NCBI GenBank assembly: GCA_001179505.1
Contig: CDMY01000510.1
Coordinates: 159,536-223,535, forward strand
DNA length: 64,000 nucleotides
Reading direction: 5' to 3'
DNA from: Vitrella brassicaformis
Lineage: Eukaryota > Sar > Vitrellaceae
The notes under the pieces are model-generated. The model ran no database searches. It saw nothing but the letters and a program-made list of their open reading frames with translations, and was not told the origin of the DNA. A program made the translations under genes and the position numbers. Positions within the stretch are counted from its first letter, which is position 1. The number at the start of each line of letters is the position of its first letter. Positions 32,674-44,200 of the stretch are shown here, one piece after another.

Positions 32674-32971
32674 CGTGACTGTCCGAGGCCTGAGGGAGGG
32701 GCGTGGTATGGGGGGATCCCTTCAGTGTCTTGAAAGCTCCAGATCTGACCGGCTGTGACGTCCCTTGCGCGTCATCTTCCCTGACCGCGCGGCAAAGAGA
32801 ATCCAAACGGCAAAAGTGTTCACCGTGTGCACGTCTAAGCTCGCAGGGTTTCAAACCCTGCGACTGTGGGGCTTCTCTTGGAAGGAAAGGTAGCCACAAA
32901 ACGCCCCTATTTCGCATCGCGTCGTCTTCCCTGACCGCACTGCATCGCCCTATCAGCAAATATCGTCGTGC
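32674..32971. promoter_or_regulatory. Divergent promoter orphan/F-box-BRCT with palindrome
   Basis: 298-bp spacer between opposed starts. Contains the second copy of the palindromic module and a 20-nt direct repeat (one mismatch) at 32769-32788 and 32919-32938, containing CTTCCCTGACCGC and bracketing the palindrome. Confidence 0.5.
32829..32873. repeat. Palindromic promoter module, copy 2
   Basis: 45 nt starting GCACGTCTAAG; the core TCGCAGGGTTT-C-AAACCCTGCGA has perfect 11-bp arms around one base. Ends GTGGGGCT as in copy 1, followed by the reverse of the CCAAGAGAAGCC 12-mer. Confidence 0.88.
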
Positions 32972-34597
32972 ATGGCCGACAGATCCCGCGGCAAGAGGCA
33001 GCGTCTCCTGGAGTGTCGCCCTTCGCCGAGGGAGAGCTCTGCTGCTGATACGGATGATGATTCGCCGTATGAGTTGCCCAGCGCCGCCCCATGCGACTCA
33101 CTGAGTGGCTTGCCGGCACCACTGGTGCATTCGGTTGGCTCCCTTCTGGACGACAGGTCGCTCGGGCGGTTCCTGAAGGTGTGCAGGGAGATCAGCAGCT
33201 TGTTCACTGGCACTCAGGTGAGAACGAAAGAAATAAAGACACACACACAGACAGGCAGAAAACATACAAGTCATTTTGGCTTCTGCATTTGTCTGTCTCT
33301 TCTCAGGGTGAGTTCTTCTGGCGTCATCGGTGCATCCACACCTGGCGTCCTCATCCCGCCCTCGCCCCACTATTCACCCACACGCCCCTCGCCCTCCCCC
33401 CAGCCCTCACATGGCAATCCTTCTATGCGTCGAGGCGCAGCCTATTTCGCTCTCTGACCATTCGTCTGGTCGGCTTCTCAGCTGCAGATGAGAGGGCGCT
33501 TCGAGCCCTTATATCCAGCTGTGGAGGGCGGTGTGTTGGTGCTGGCGGTGAGACGGCCAGTCGAAGGCGGCGGGATGAGTGTGTGACGCATGTGGTGGTG
33601 AGGCGGTGTGTGAGTGCGGGCGAGAGGGGGCAGATCTTGACGGACAGGCCCTGTCTGGTGGAGCAGTGGCTGGTGGACTCCTTTCATCAGGGTGGGTAGA
33701 TGGGGCAGAGAGGCAGCCCGACAGCTGGGGATGCAAGACGCAAAGATGGTTGGTGTCGGTGTACGTATGTGTATGGGATTTGCAGGCCGTGTCCAGCCGA
33801 GGCATCATCTCTCGTGTCCGGCCAAGTACTCGCGGTGGCAGGTGTGTGTGTGAACATGGTCAGAGAGTCAGAGTGGAGATGCGCATCAGCCAAGCTCTGC
33901 CGTGCCTCTCGTGCAGTGCCCCGGCCAGTGTGCGAGTCCGCGTTCGACCGACACTGCCCCCCCTGCCCTCTCGGCCCCCATCCCCGAAACGTGCTACGCA
34001 TTGCCGTTGTTCCACAACTTCGTCTTCTGCACCACCGGGCTGACCACAGCAGACAGGTGAGCAACTGGGAGGCATGCTCTCGTGTGTCGTCATCCACCCA
34101 CCCATCCATCCATGGTATGCAGGCGGCTTCTCGCATCGACGGTGCAGCGTCACGGCGCGCGGTACTGTCAGACCCTGAGGATACACATGGGGGATGACCC
34201 ACAGGTATGTGTGTGTGTCGACCACCACACACACTCACCCTTTCACTCGCCCGTTTATGTCTCTCACGCCTGTGTCAGCGGCAGACCACTCATCTCGTCG
34301 TTGCCGGCACGCCAGACACCAAGGTAGATGCGATGCGGTGCACATGGTGTCCCCTTTGACAGTGGCAGATGGCCATACCGTCTCCCTGTCTCTGTGAGTG
34401 TGCAGAAGGTCACGGCCGGGCGGACCGACCCCAATCTCTTCATCGTCACGCCACAATTCGTGAGCAGAGTGGGGCACCTGTGTGTGTATGCCCTTCTGCA
34501 CGTGGCTGAGCTGCCTGCGTGTGTGCAGGTGCATTTGTGCGTCAAGAACCAAGATCTGCTGTCTGAGTGGTTCTTTGCTGTCGGCACAGCCAGATAA
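32972..34597 (+). CDS. F-box protein with BRCT-type C-terminal repeats
   Basis: 358 residues in eight exons: 32972-33217, 33307-33691, 33786-33841, 33917-34056, 34123-34204, 34279-34323, 34406-34459, 34529-34597; all in phase. After a Ser/Asp-rich N-terminus, LSGLPAPLVHSVGSLLDDRSLGRFLKVCREISSLF and, over the first intron, FFWRHRCIHTW read as an F-box (Skp1-binding). Then a first BRCT-like unit: LTIRLVGFSAADERALRALI, GGRCVGAG, CVTHVVVRRC, LVEQWLVDSFHQG. A second unit: LPLFHNFVFCTTGLT, RHGARYCQTL, QTTHLVVAGTPDTK, NLFIVTPQF, LLSEWFFAVG. BRCT pairs bind phosphopeptides in DNA-damage signalling; with an F-box this suggests a substrate adaptor of an SCF ubiquitin ligase for a phosphorylated chromatin target. 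Domain calls are by pattern. Confidence 0.78.
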
Positions 34598-35100
34598 GGG
34601 CGGGTGTGTGGGTGTCTGTCGGGCGTGTTGCGTTCTTGTCGTGGTGGTGCGCAGACGCTTCGTCAATGACGACAGATATCGCATGTCGTGTCTCGTGTCT
34701 ATATGTCCCGTCCGTTCCTGTTCTTTCGCCGTTTGTTTCCTCTGTCGCAGCGCTCAGCAACGTCACTCGCATCATGCTGCTTTCGCATGTTGCTGATGCG
34801 GCGATGACGGGCGCCGTGTGAGAGGAAATGAAGGGCAAAACCGACAAGGAGGGCTTTTGCTGAGTGACAGACGGCTCGGACGTCCTCGTTGTGAGACGTA
34901 CGCTGACTGAATGGGGGCGGTGTGTGATATATGGTGGTCGGTTGTCTCGCATGAAAGGTATTGAGAAAGATGCATCTCATGGTCACGTCCACAGTCAATC
35001 CATCCATCGAGCCCGCTTCTCTTCTCCAACCTTAACCACACATATGAATGCACTCACCCACCGGCCCCTTCCCTTCCTCCCTATGCACTCGCACACGCAG
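34598..35100. other. Convergent intergenic region, no gene seen
   Basis: 500 bp between convergent stops. Short GT tracts only; no supported exon. Confidence 0.5.
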
Positions 35101-36055
35101 CTACCCAAGCCGATGCGCCTCGCCCGAGAAAGGCCTGAATCCCCGCCGCTGCGCCGCTGCCTCCTCCTCCCCCCCCTCGCCCGCACCAGGTGGTGCCCCT
35201 GGCTGCTGCCCTTGCGCGCCAGGGCCTGGTGGTGCTCCTCCTCCTCCGGCCTCGCCAGTAGTGCCGCCGTTCTGTCTTGGGGGCACCGCTCCATATGGTG
35301 GATAGTAGGCGCCATAGCCAGGGCCCTGCTGTCCTCCGTAGCCATAGGGCCCCGCGCCATAGGGCCCCGCGCCATATATCGGGTACTGAGGGGGTGGGGG
35401 TGCGTAGAAGGTGCCGGCTAAGTAGGCCATCTCCTGGTCGCGCATGAGCTTGTATATCTTCCACGAGACGAAGGCGCCGGCGGCTCCCAGAAGGGGCGAG
35501 AGGAGGAGAATGATGAAGAGAAAGGTGGTGGGGGCGTCAGAGGGTGGGAAGATCTTGAAGGGGGTGTCCTGGGTGCCCTCCTGGATGGCCCGTGTGACCA
35601 GTATCAACACGCCGAAGATGCAGTTGAAGGCGCAGAGCACGCAGTACCTGGATGACCGTGGCTGAAACATAACGATGGATGGATGGACGTTTCTCGCTCT
35701 CTGTTACCAGACGCAATAGAGTGCTGTAGTGTAGTCCTCCTTAATGGCGCAGTAGCCAATGCCCAGCAGAATAATGTCGGTGAAAGCCCCCCATATGTCG
35801 TGAATGATCAGCCGCAACACCGTCACCGACGCCTGCAGCACACAGGCGCACACACACACAGATAGATGAGAAGCCCTCCATTCCGACACTGCAGTCAACG
35901 CATGAATGCATCAAGTCCTCTCAAACAGCATATATGAGCCTTCTACATACCTGCAGGCATACAATGATTATGAGCGCAGGTTTCCACCGGTTCGTCACTG
36001 CAGGCGGGGGCGGCGCACCGACGAGAGGCGGCTGCAGAGATATCGGGACCACCAT
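35101..36055 (-). CDS. Small polytopic membrane protein with Gly/Tyr/Pro-rich tail
   Basis: 258 residues, exons 35951-36055, 35708-35832 and 35101-35647. Hydrophobic segments: PALIIIVCLQASVTVLRLII, WGAFTDIILLGIGYCAI, YCVLCAFNCIFGVLILV and TTFLFIILLLSPLLGAAGAF. After FVSWKIYKLMRDQEM the cytosolic-type tail is built of PYGAGPYG and GYGGQQGPGYGAYYPPYG units, then Gly/Pro/Gln-rich, ending in an acidic and basic patch. Such YG/PY-rich tails are found in four-helix membrane proteins that bind WW or coat proteins, but no family is claimed. The acceptor at 35648 joins CVW to YCVLCAF in frame. Confidence 0.72.
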
Positions 36056-36441
36056 GGGGCTGAGAAGCGATGAAGAACGATAGAAAGCGGGAGCAGGGGT
36101 CTCCTACGGACGTCCAGCGAAGCCCCGATGGATGGCCTGGCCGGTTACTGCTGGAAGGCTGAATTACGGCACCAAATCAGCCACAGTGAAGCTCGATTTT
36201 CACTGCAGATGCTCAAATTAGCCGTCGAGTGACCCTGTGATGGGGTGAAAATGCGTTCGGATCTTCTTTCCCATCTGAGGCGTTTCGCGGAAGATCGCAA
36301 TGCCATGCATGCACAGATTAGTGCCGAGCATAATCGGCTCCTCCAGTCCAAACTTCGGAGCCCCATCATCTCCTGAACGTGGCTTAGTCCCCTTTGAAGC
36401 TCGAGTGAGACGCTGAAAGACGCCCCCCGCACCCCCGGAGG
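36056..36441. promoter_or_regulatory. Divergent intergenic spacer membrane protein/kinesin
   Basis: 386 bp between opposed starts. No microsatellites and no motif recognised. The lack of repeats contrasts with the introns and convergent spacers around it. Confidence 0.4.
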
Positions 36442-39400
36442 ATGGCGGACATCGAAGCGGGCAGTGAGAATGGCCTTGATCACGATGAAGGGCCACCCAC
36501 GCCCATCATCAATGTGTTCATTCGGGTGCGGCCACCGGCCGACTCGGGACAGCGCGTCCAGGTGAGTCAGTCAGACACACACTGCCATGGCACACAGAGA
36601 CAGGCATGGTGCGGCGTCCTTGTTTCTTGCGATGCGCAGGACCTCCTTGCTTTCGGCGAGGAGGACGACACCACCCTCATCACCATTCGTGACCCCCACT
36701 CCCACGCCACCAACGCACTCCAGGAGTACTCGTACGCGTTCGACCGCGTCTTCCAGCCATCCGTCACTCAAGCCGAGATCCAGGAGAACGTCGGCCTGCC
36801 CATGCTCGAGCACGTTTTCGATGGTGGGATGGCGTGCATGCTGTCTTACGGACAGACCAACAGTGGCAAGTCGTACACGGTGTTTGGGGAGATGGGCAAG
36901 GATGCGGCGGAGGACGAAAGGGGAGTGGTGCCGCGGGTGGTGGAGGGGGTGTTCGATAGGATCAAGGGAGAGCACAGCGGGACCAAAGTGGAAGTCACCC
37001 TCAGGTAAGTAGTAGTAAAGCATTCCATTCTCGGATATTTGGGTCAGTCTTCTGGTTGGTTGTGTTGTGTGCAGTATGGTTGAAGTGCACATGGATCAAG
37101 TGAGGGATATCTTCGGCGTCCAGTCGTCGCCGGCCACGGCATCCAGGCCCATATCGAGCCTTTCGTCCAAACCCCCTCAGTCACGGCCGCGGAGCACCAC
37201 CCCATCCACAATGGCTACAGCACACAGACCAGGCGAGTGGGACAAATGCTTGTTATCTGCGCAAAAAGAGACACAATTGATGATCTGAATTTCCACCACG
37301 CCTTGCAGATTCCCGTCAGACGATCACCACTCCCTCCCGCTCGCCCAACCCTCCGTCCCCTTCCCCCTCACCAGACGAGGATATCATCCATTCGCGGCCC
37401 ACCTCAGCGCTCATGACAAGACCCCAGTCAGCCCACCCTCAGAGCCGCACACGGCCGCCATCGGCCACGAGCGACACGAACACGACTAAGCGGCAGGTGC
37501 GGCCGATGAGCGCGACGGCAGCTGGTACTTCCACACGAGTGCCTTCAGGCGGCCGGACCAGGAGTGTCGTAACGCCGTCTATTGAGCATGGGTCGTCGTC
37601 AGAGGGGAGGGGCGACAGGGAGAGGGGGAGAATCTCACGGCAGGACAGTCTGCCGCTGCACGAGAGAATGGACGGAGAGGTGGGTGACCATCGACGCTTC
37701 AGCGTTCCTCTGTCGTGTCTCCCTTACTGAGTACGTGTTCGTGTCTTGTCCCCTCAGGTGTATGTGAAGGACCTGTCGTCCTTCATCGTGACAAGCGCTC
37801 GCGAGGTGGAGACCCTGATCCAGGGGGCATTCCAGACCAGGAGCCAAGCTGCTGGTGCGGGGCTCGACACAAGCCACACCGTCCTCTTTATCCGAATCAC
37901 ACAGGTATCCATCCACTCACCTACGGCTCAGCAGGAGGCGATCAATCATGTGTGTGCGTGTGTGTGTGCAGATGGAGGGGTACTACCCTGGTGCATTGCC
38001 AGAAGAAGTCGACACCACCACAGGCATGCTGTGTTTCGTCGACCTGGCGGGCTCGGACAGGCCGGTGCGGACCAACCGCGAGGGCATTCTCATCAAGGAA
38101 ACGCTGTCCACTCTGGGCAAGGTGCTGTTGTCTATGGGGTCATCCGACACCACCCACCCGCCATATCGCGACTCGAAGCTCACGCGTCTGCTGCAGCCGG
38201 TGCTGAGCAGAGGGCCCCTGATCTTCCTCGTCATCAACCTGCACCCACACGCAGACAACTTTGAAGAGTGCAGAAACGCTCTCGCCTTCGCCGACAGGTC
38301 CTCTTGTCGCGCCGTCTGACACGCACATGTGTGTCCTCTGTGTGTGTGCAGGTGCCAATCAGCGCGTCCCTCGCCCACCATCAACGTCATCACAGAGGGC
38401 CAGAAGGCCTCTCACGAGCGGCACGTGCAGCGGCTGCTGGCCGAGATACAGGACCTCCAAAAGCAGCTCAACCAGCAGAAGGAAACCATGCAGGCCTCAT
38501 ACCACAAACAACTCTCGCGTCAACTCACGGCAGAGACGCCGCCACCCACTGCTGCAGCACCAGCACCCGAACCGACCAAAGCCAAGAAGGGGCGGTTTGA
38601 GGCAAAGTCGTTGACGGAGAGGCCGGAGAAAGACGAGACGGCGGCAGAGAGAGACACAAGGCTGGAGTGCTATGCGATGCGGCTGGGGCTGGACGAGACC
38701 ATGAGGGGCGAGAGTGAGGAGTGGAAACGCCGAAAAGAGCAGCTGAAGAGGCAGCTCGAGTTCCTCGAATCATCACACCCGGTGGAATTTGCTGTCGGTA
38801 AGCCAATCAGCCAACGCGAATGCGACCATCCGTTTGAATGCAGTTGCTTGCGGGATGGTGTGTGTGTTGCTGATATGACAGTGAGGGACATGGCGACGGA
38901 GCAGAGACAGGAGGTGTCGGTGGCGCTGCGGCAGGAGCGGGAGAGGGCCAGGGAGGCAGAAGACAGAAAAGCACAGCTGCTCACCAAACTCGACAAGCTC
39001 AGACAAAAGTGGTGCGTGTGCACCATATACACGTCTGCCTGCTATCTGTGATTCGGTCTGTCTGTCTGTTTGGTGTGAGCAGGTATCAGGAGGAGAAGGT
39101 GCTGAATGGCAAACTGCGACACTCGGCAGAGACCATCGCACAGCTGAGACATACACTCACGGACAACGGTGAACGAGATTCAATGCACCACACACATACG
39201 CACTGTCCGCATGTCTCGGTGCCTCTGCTGCCCGCCCGTCAGATATAAGGCACCAGCAGCAGGTGGCGAGGGAGAAGCAGCGACAAGAGAAGGACCAGCA
39301 GAGCCTTCAAAGACGCGCAACCACTGTGCCAAAGGTGAAATGAACGAACTGAAAAACACCTACTGACTCACTCACATCCACTTGCTTGTCTGTCTCCTCT

Positions 39401-40013
39401 CAGGCTCAGACAGCGTTGCTGCGGCGCCTCTCGCAATCGCCAGTCCGTGGCCCCGGCAGCCAGCACATCACCACCGCCGCCCTCGCTGCACTTGCCAGCC
39501 CACAGCCCCCTCTCGCGTGTGATCGCGACGTGGACGAGGCAACAGAGGCTTCGGAGGATGACGGCAAGGCCGCCACCAGGGCTCTCGCGGACACGTTGGG
39601 CAGGCTGCGCAGCGACCATCAGTCGAGGGCGGGTGATGCGGTGAAGCAGCGGGTGAATCGGGCACTCTTGAAGAGGAAGAAAGAGGTACGTGTACGCCAC
39701 AGAGAGAGAGAAAGAGAGAGGCCCACTTTGTGTGGGTGTAAAATGTGTGTCTCAAGGATGAGGCGTTGAGTGAGAGTCTTGAAAGAACCAAAGGAGAGAC
39801 GGTGCGGCAGTATCAGTATTGGATGCAGCAAGTGCGCAGCCGTCTCGACGAGTGCCGGTCCCGCTACAGCCAGTACCGCCGGCGGTTCCGACGGGCCCGT
39901 CTGCAGCTGCACCTCGACCAATCCTACCTCCTGCAGCTGGCAAACGATCTCAACAGAATGGTCTGTCACCCACTCACACACAGCAGCCGACGAACCGAAT
40001 ACGCAGACACACG

Positions 40014-40048
<35 letters not shown>

Positions 40049-40794
40049 TGCTCTTTCTCTCTCTCTCTTGTTTGTGCAGGTGAGTGACCTGGAGATGGGG
40101 ACATGGCCGACGGGCTATTGGTCCAAGATCGCCACACAGGATGCTCACATACTCAACCAATGGGCCAAGATCCGACTCGCCTTCGACAAGGAGAAGGAGA
40201 ATGAGCAATATCCCGCTCTCTCGGCGGAGGGCACCCCGCTCACCAAGACTGACCTCCACCCGTTCGTCGAGCGGTTTCTGGCCACGCAGAAGCGCGTTGA
40301 TCGGTACATCGCGCGTGTGCAGCGGGAGAGCGAGGGAGACACGACAAAGGGTGCCGACAGGGGGAGGAGGCTCGAGAGGACTGCGAGTGTGCCGGCATTC
40401 TGTGAAGACAGCAATGATGCGGCGGACCTCAGGTGACACATGGCTTATGTCTCCATCATTGCCCATCCGTGTGCACTTTCGTCTGTATGTGTGCAGAGAG
40501 ATGTTGACTTCTCTTCGCGAGCACTACATGGCCACCACTGCCCTGCCGCCCCAAACAACAGGCGCCTTTGCCCCCGAGCAGCTCAGTCGGCTGATCAACC
40601 ACAGGACGGTGTCGACCATCTGCGCCTTGGAGGAGCAGCTGGAGCACTACAGGCGCATGCACGAGCACCAGAGGCGGCAGACGCAGAACCTGCGGGTGGC
40701 CTTCGACTCGTGCCAGAGGGTACTTGGGAGATCCACGCAGCAGCAGCAGCAGCAGCAGCTGCAGCAGCAGAGGACACAGAGGTCACTGGCGTAA
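36442..40794 (+). CDS. Divergent kinesin-like motor protein
   Basis: About 1125 residues in 14 exons: 36442-36561, 36640-37004, 37075-37232, 37309-37679, 37758-37904, 37972-38297, 38352-38797, 38882-39011, 39083-39168, 39243-39334, 39404-39685, 39757-39960, 40080-40432, 40497-40794. N-terminal motor: INVFIRVRPP, EYSYAFDRVFQPSVTQAEI, P-loop MLSYGQTNSGKSYTVFGEM, VEVHMDQVRDIFG, DTSHTVLFIRI in place of switch I SSRSH, switch II CFVDLAGSDR, LGKVLLSMG, PYRDSKLTRLLQPVL, INLHPHADNFEECRNAL. Between VRDIFG and VYVKDLSS sits an insertion of about 170 Pro/Ser/Thr/Arg-rich residues. Coiled-coil stalk from about 38400, C-terminal Gln-rich end (QQQQQQQLQQQ). The third intron needs a GC donor (CCAG|GCGAGT). 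The altered switch I may weaken ATPase cycling. Subfamily unknown. Confidence 0.9.
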
Positions 40795-41278
40795 AGAATA
40801 GTGGTCTGTTGATAGGCGTCCGTGTGTGTGTCCATGAATGTACAACAGAAAGAAGAAAAGCCCATAGCTAATGCGTGTCTGCCTCTGCGTGTCTCTTTCT
40901 TCCCAAGTCACAGAAAAGTAGTTGTACAAATGGTTTACGACTCTGTGCTCCCTCCCGCGTCTGTGTGTGGCCTCTCTGTCCATCTGTGTTGTGAGTGTCC
41001 CAAGAAATGGACGGACAGTTTTCTTTTCTTTTCCGCCTGTATTCCTCTGTCTGACTGCCTTGTAGCAAGCAACACTGACAGTGTTCCATGGCTGCTTCGA
41101 CAAAAGGTACCGATGTTGACCAGCATGCAGCCCCCATGCAGCCCCCCGTCTGCATTGTCCCGACTTTATCGAAACACATGAAGGGCTTCGAGTGATGCAA
41201 CTTCAAGATTCCCATTCCCCGTCCCTCGAGGCGAGTCCCAACACCCCGACGCAGGAGGGCTTCTAGGAGGGCTTTCAT
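40795..41278. other. Tandem intergenic region, no gene seen
   Basis: 480 bp between the kinesin stop and the ankyrin gene start, same strand. No exon-like sequence; short GT tracts only. Confidence 0.5.
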
Positions 41279-44200
41279 ATGGGTGCAGTCGATACCGCCT
41301 TCCGTCTTACCAACGTGCGCTCTGATTTGGTCCTCGCCGTCAAGAAAGGTGGAGGTGAATTGGTTCTGGACGAACGAGAGACCCGCCCGAACGAGTACGA
41401 GGACCCTGACCCTTCACAGCTCTGGCTGCAGAAGAAAGATGAGTGCCCTGTCGGCGCTTTCCGTATCGTGCCGAAATCCTATCCCCATCTCGTGCTCAGA
41501 GTTCGTTCTGAGCACGGCCAACACAAACTCGTCCTTGCCCAGCCGACAAGTGGCCAGTCGGCCACGCACGAGCAGTGGATGGCGCGAAATCCCGCCGAGG
41601 TGCAACAGGCAGCCCCTTTCGATGTCCGCGACGCGTTTGGGGTCCCCTGCTGCTGCCAGCCATCGACAGAGACGGGTGGCAACACGGAGGTGGACGTGTC
41701 GAAGAGCAAGCGGCGCAGCAGCGAGGTGGACGACCCAGTGAATCTGTCCTGTGTTGGGCTGCCCACCCTTGTGATAGCTGTGGTGGCGACTGACGACGGA
41801 CAAAACATCGAGATGGTGAAAGCGAGAAAAAGTGGGCGGCAGGAGGCTCTGTGGCAAAGCAGCCGGCCAATCGTCCTTCAGGGTAAGCTTCCATCTTACC
41901 CCTTCAGAGGTGACGGTTGCCATTTGTTTGTTTTTTTCTTCCTGATTTGTTTCCAGAGGTGAGCGGTGAGCTATTCTGGGGTTGTACGTGAACCGTTGCC
42001 TTGTCGGTCGGCCCGTTCGTATCTTGCATTCAGCTCAGCGTCTTCGAGGCGAGCTCTCAGGGCAACGTGGCATCTCTGCAGCGCATCGTCAGAAAGAGGG
42101 GTGCCAAGTGCCTGCAGGAGGCTGATCAGGTCACAAACACGGGCGGTAAGCACATTCCTCTTGCGTTCCTTCGTTTGTCGGCCATGCAGGAAGGAGTCAC
42201 ACCGCTTCGATACGCGGTAGAAGGAGGGCATGTGGAAGCAGTCGAGCAGATTGTGGCTCACGGAGGCGCAGACTTGATCAAAGAGAGCGCTGCGGTAAGA
42301 GACGAGCAGTTCTGCGGTAAGATGTGATTCTGCACTTCTTTGCAGAATCACCCTTCGTTGCTGCACCTGGCAGCGGCCATGGGCATGGAGCCCGTTGTGA
42401 CGACGCTCGCCAAGGCCGCAGGGCCGGAGCTGCTCAACGTGGCAGGGGCGGGTGGGATGCCTCTGTTCCTTCTCGCCTCTTCCAAGGGCTGGACAGAGGC
42501 GATGAAGGCAATGTATGCGAGGAACAAGGGCGTGATCGAGCAGAAATTTGGAACGGTAAGCGTCGAGTAAAACAAGTATGCGCCAATCAGTGTCCCCTTC
42601 TTCGTGATGGGGTGAAGGACGAGTTCTTTGCCATTCACTGGGCTGCCGAGAAAGGGCAAGCCGGTGCCGTCAACGTACTAATTGACTTGGCCGGGCCGCA
42701 ACAACTCGACAAACGCGACAAAGTACGACAATGAAGCCATAGTGAGACAACAGCCCTCAACATCAACAAGGGCGAGACATAGGGTTGTGTTCCGCCCTTT
42801 CCTTGTTTTGCTGTCCACCTGCGCAGGACAACACTGGCCCCTTCCTTGTTGCTGCCTTCACTGGCCAGCTGGAGGTGATGCAGGCCATGTATGCGAGACA
42901 GGGGTACCTAAATCTGTTGGGGCAACAAGGACAGGTGAGACACGTGCAATCACACTCCTTCTTAGGTCGTTCTCTCTGCTTTGCTTTTTGTTCACATCCA
43001 AAGGATGGCTACTATGGTATAGGTCCCACATGAGAAAGATGAGCCGCATTCGATTGTTGATCACCCTTTTGGTCTTTCTGCAGCCATCCATTGCGCTGCA
43101 GAAAAGGGTCACGTGAAGGTAGTCGATCAGCTGATGCAGTGGGACACTAGTGTATTGGACAAGCGCACAACCGTAAGCAGTATCCTGACATACCAACATG
43201 GCGAGTGTGCGGCCGCTCTTGCCTTTGCATGTTACAGAAAGGGAGCACGCCAATGTTCTTTGCAGCTGCTGCAGGCCACTTGGGCGTCCTTCAAGCCATG
43301 TTCTCGAAGAAAGGGAAGACACTCCTGGAGCAAGAGACCCCTGTGAGCACATTCAGACTATGAAGAGGCTTCATTTCGGATGGCGATGTATGCGAGCAGT
43401 TTGGCAGTGTGCCGCTACATGGGGCCGCTGCTAACGGGCGTTGTACCGTCATCAGCCAGCTGCTGGACTGGGATGTGGACTTGCAGCTTAGTAAACGTCG
43501 AAAGGTGAGTGAGATGAGGTGGGGTGCAGAGGTCGGTCCGTGTGCGTTTCCCCGGCTCTTGACAGGACAACGGTGCCACGCCATTCGTGTATGCCGCCCA
43601 GGCACAGCAGGTCGATGCGCTCAAGACGGTGTACGACAAGGCGGGGCCGCGGTCGCAGAAGGCTCTGCTGGACCAACAAGACAGCGTAAGTCGTTCATGT
43701 GTTTATGTACTGGCACAACTATTGCACTCCAACGCCATGCTGTACTCGGTTCAGCATGGGTGGACTGCATTGCATCATGCTGCTGACCAGAACAACGTTC
43801 GTATGGCTAGTCTGCTGCTCCAGTGGGGCGGTGTGTCCCTGCTGAACAAACGGGCAAAGGTGCGTTGAATCGAAACACAGACTGACGACAGACTTCGATT
43901 TCTTCAGAATGGAGACAGCCCGTTCCATTTCGCATGCAATGCTGGTCATCTGGACGTACTACGAGTGATGTATAGCCACGACCCAAACAGTGGAGCGGCT
44001 CTGCTGAAGCAGCAGGATTCTGTAGGCAAATTTGCCGATGAGTCCTCGATGTCTCCTTCACTTCAATTGGTGTCTCTCTGCGCAGAAGGGGAAGGTTCCG
44101 CTAGACAAGGCCTCGGCTGCTGGGCACACCAATGTAGCGAGGCAGCTGCTGGAGTGGGGAGGCGTCAACGAGGTCGACAGTGTAAGTCGATCGGACCATC

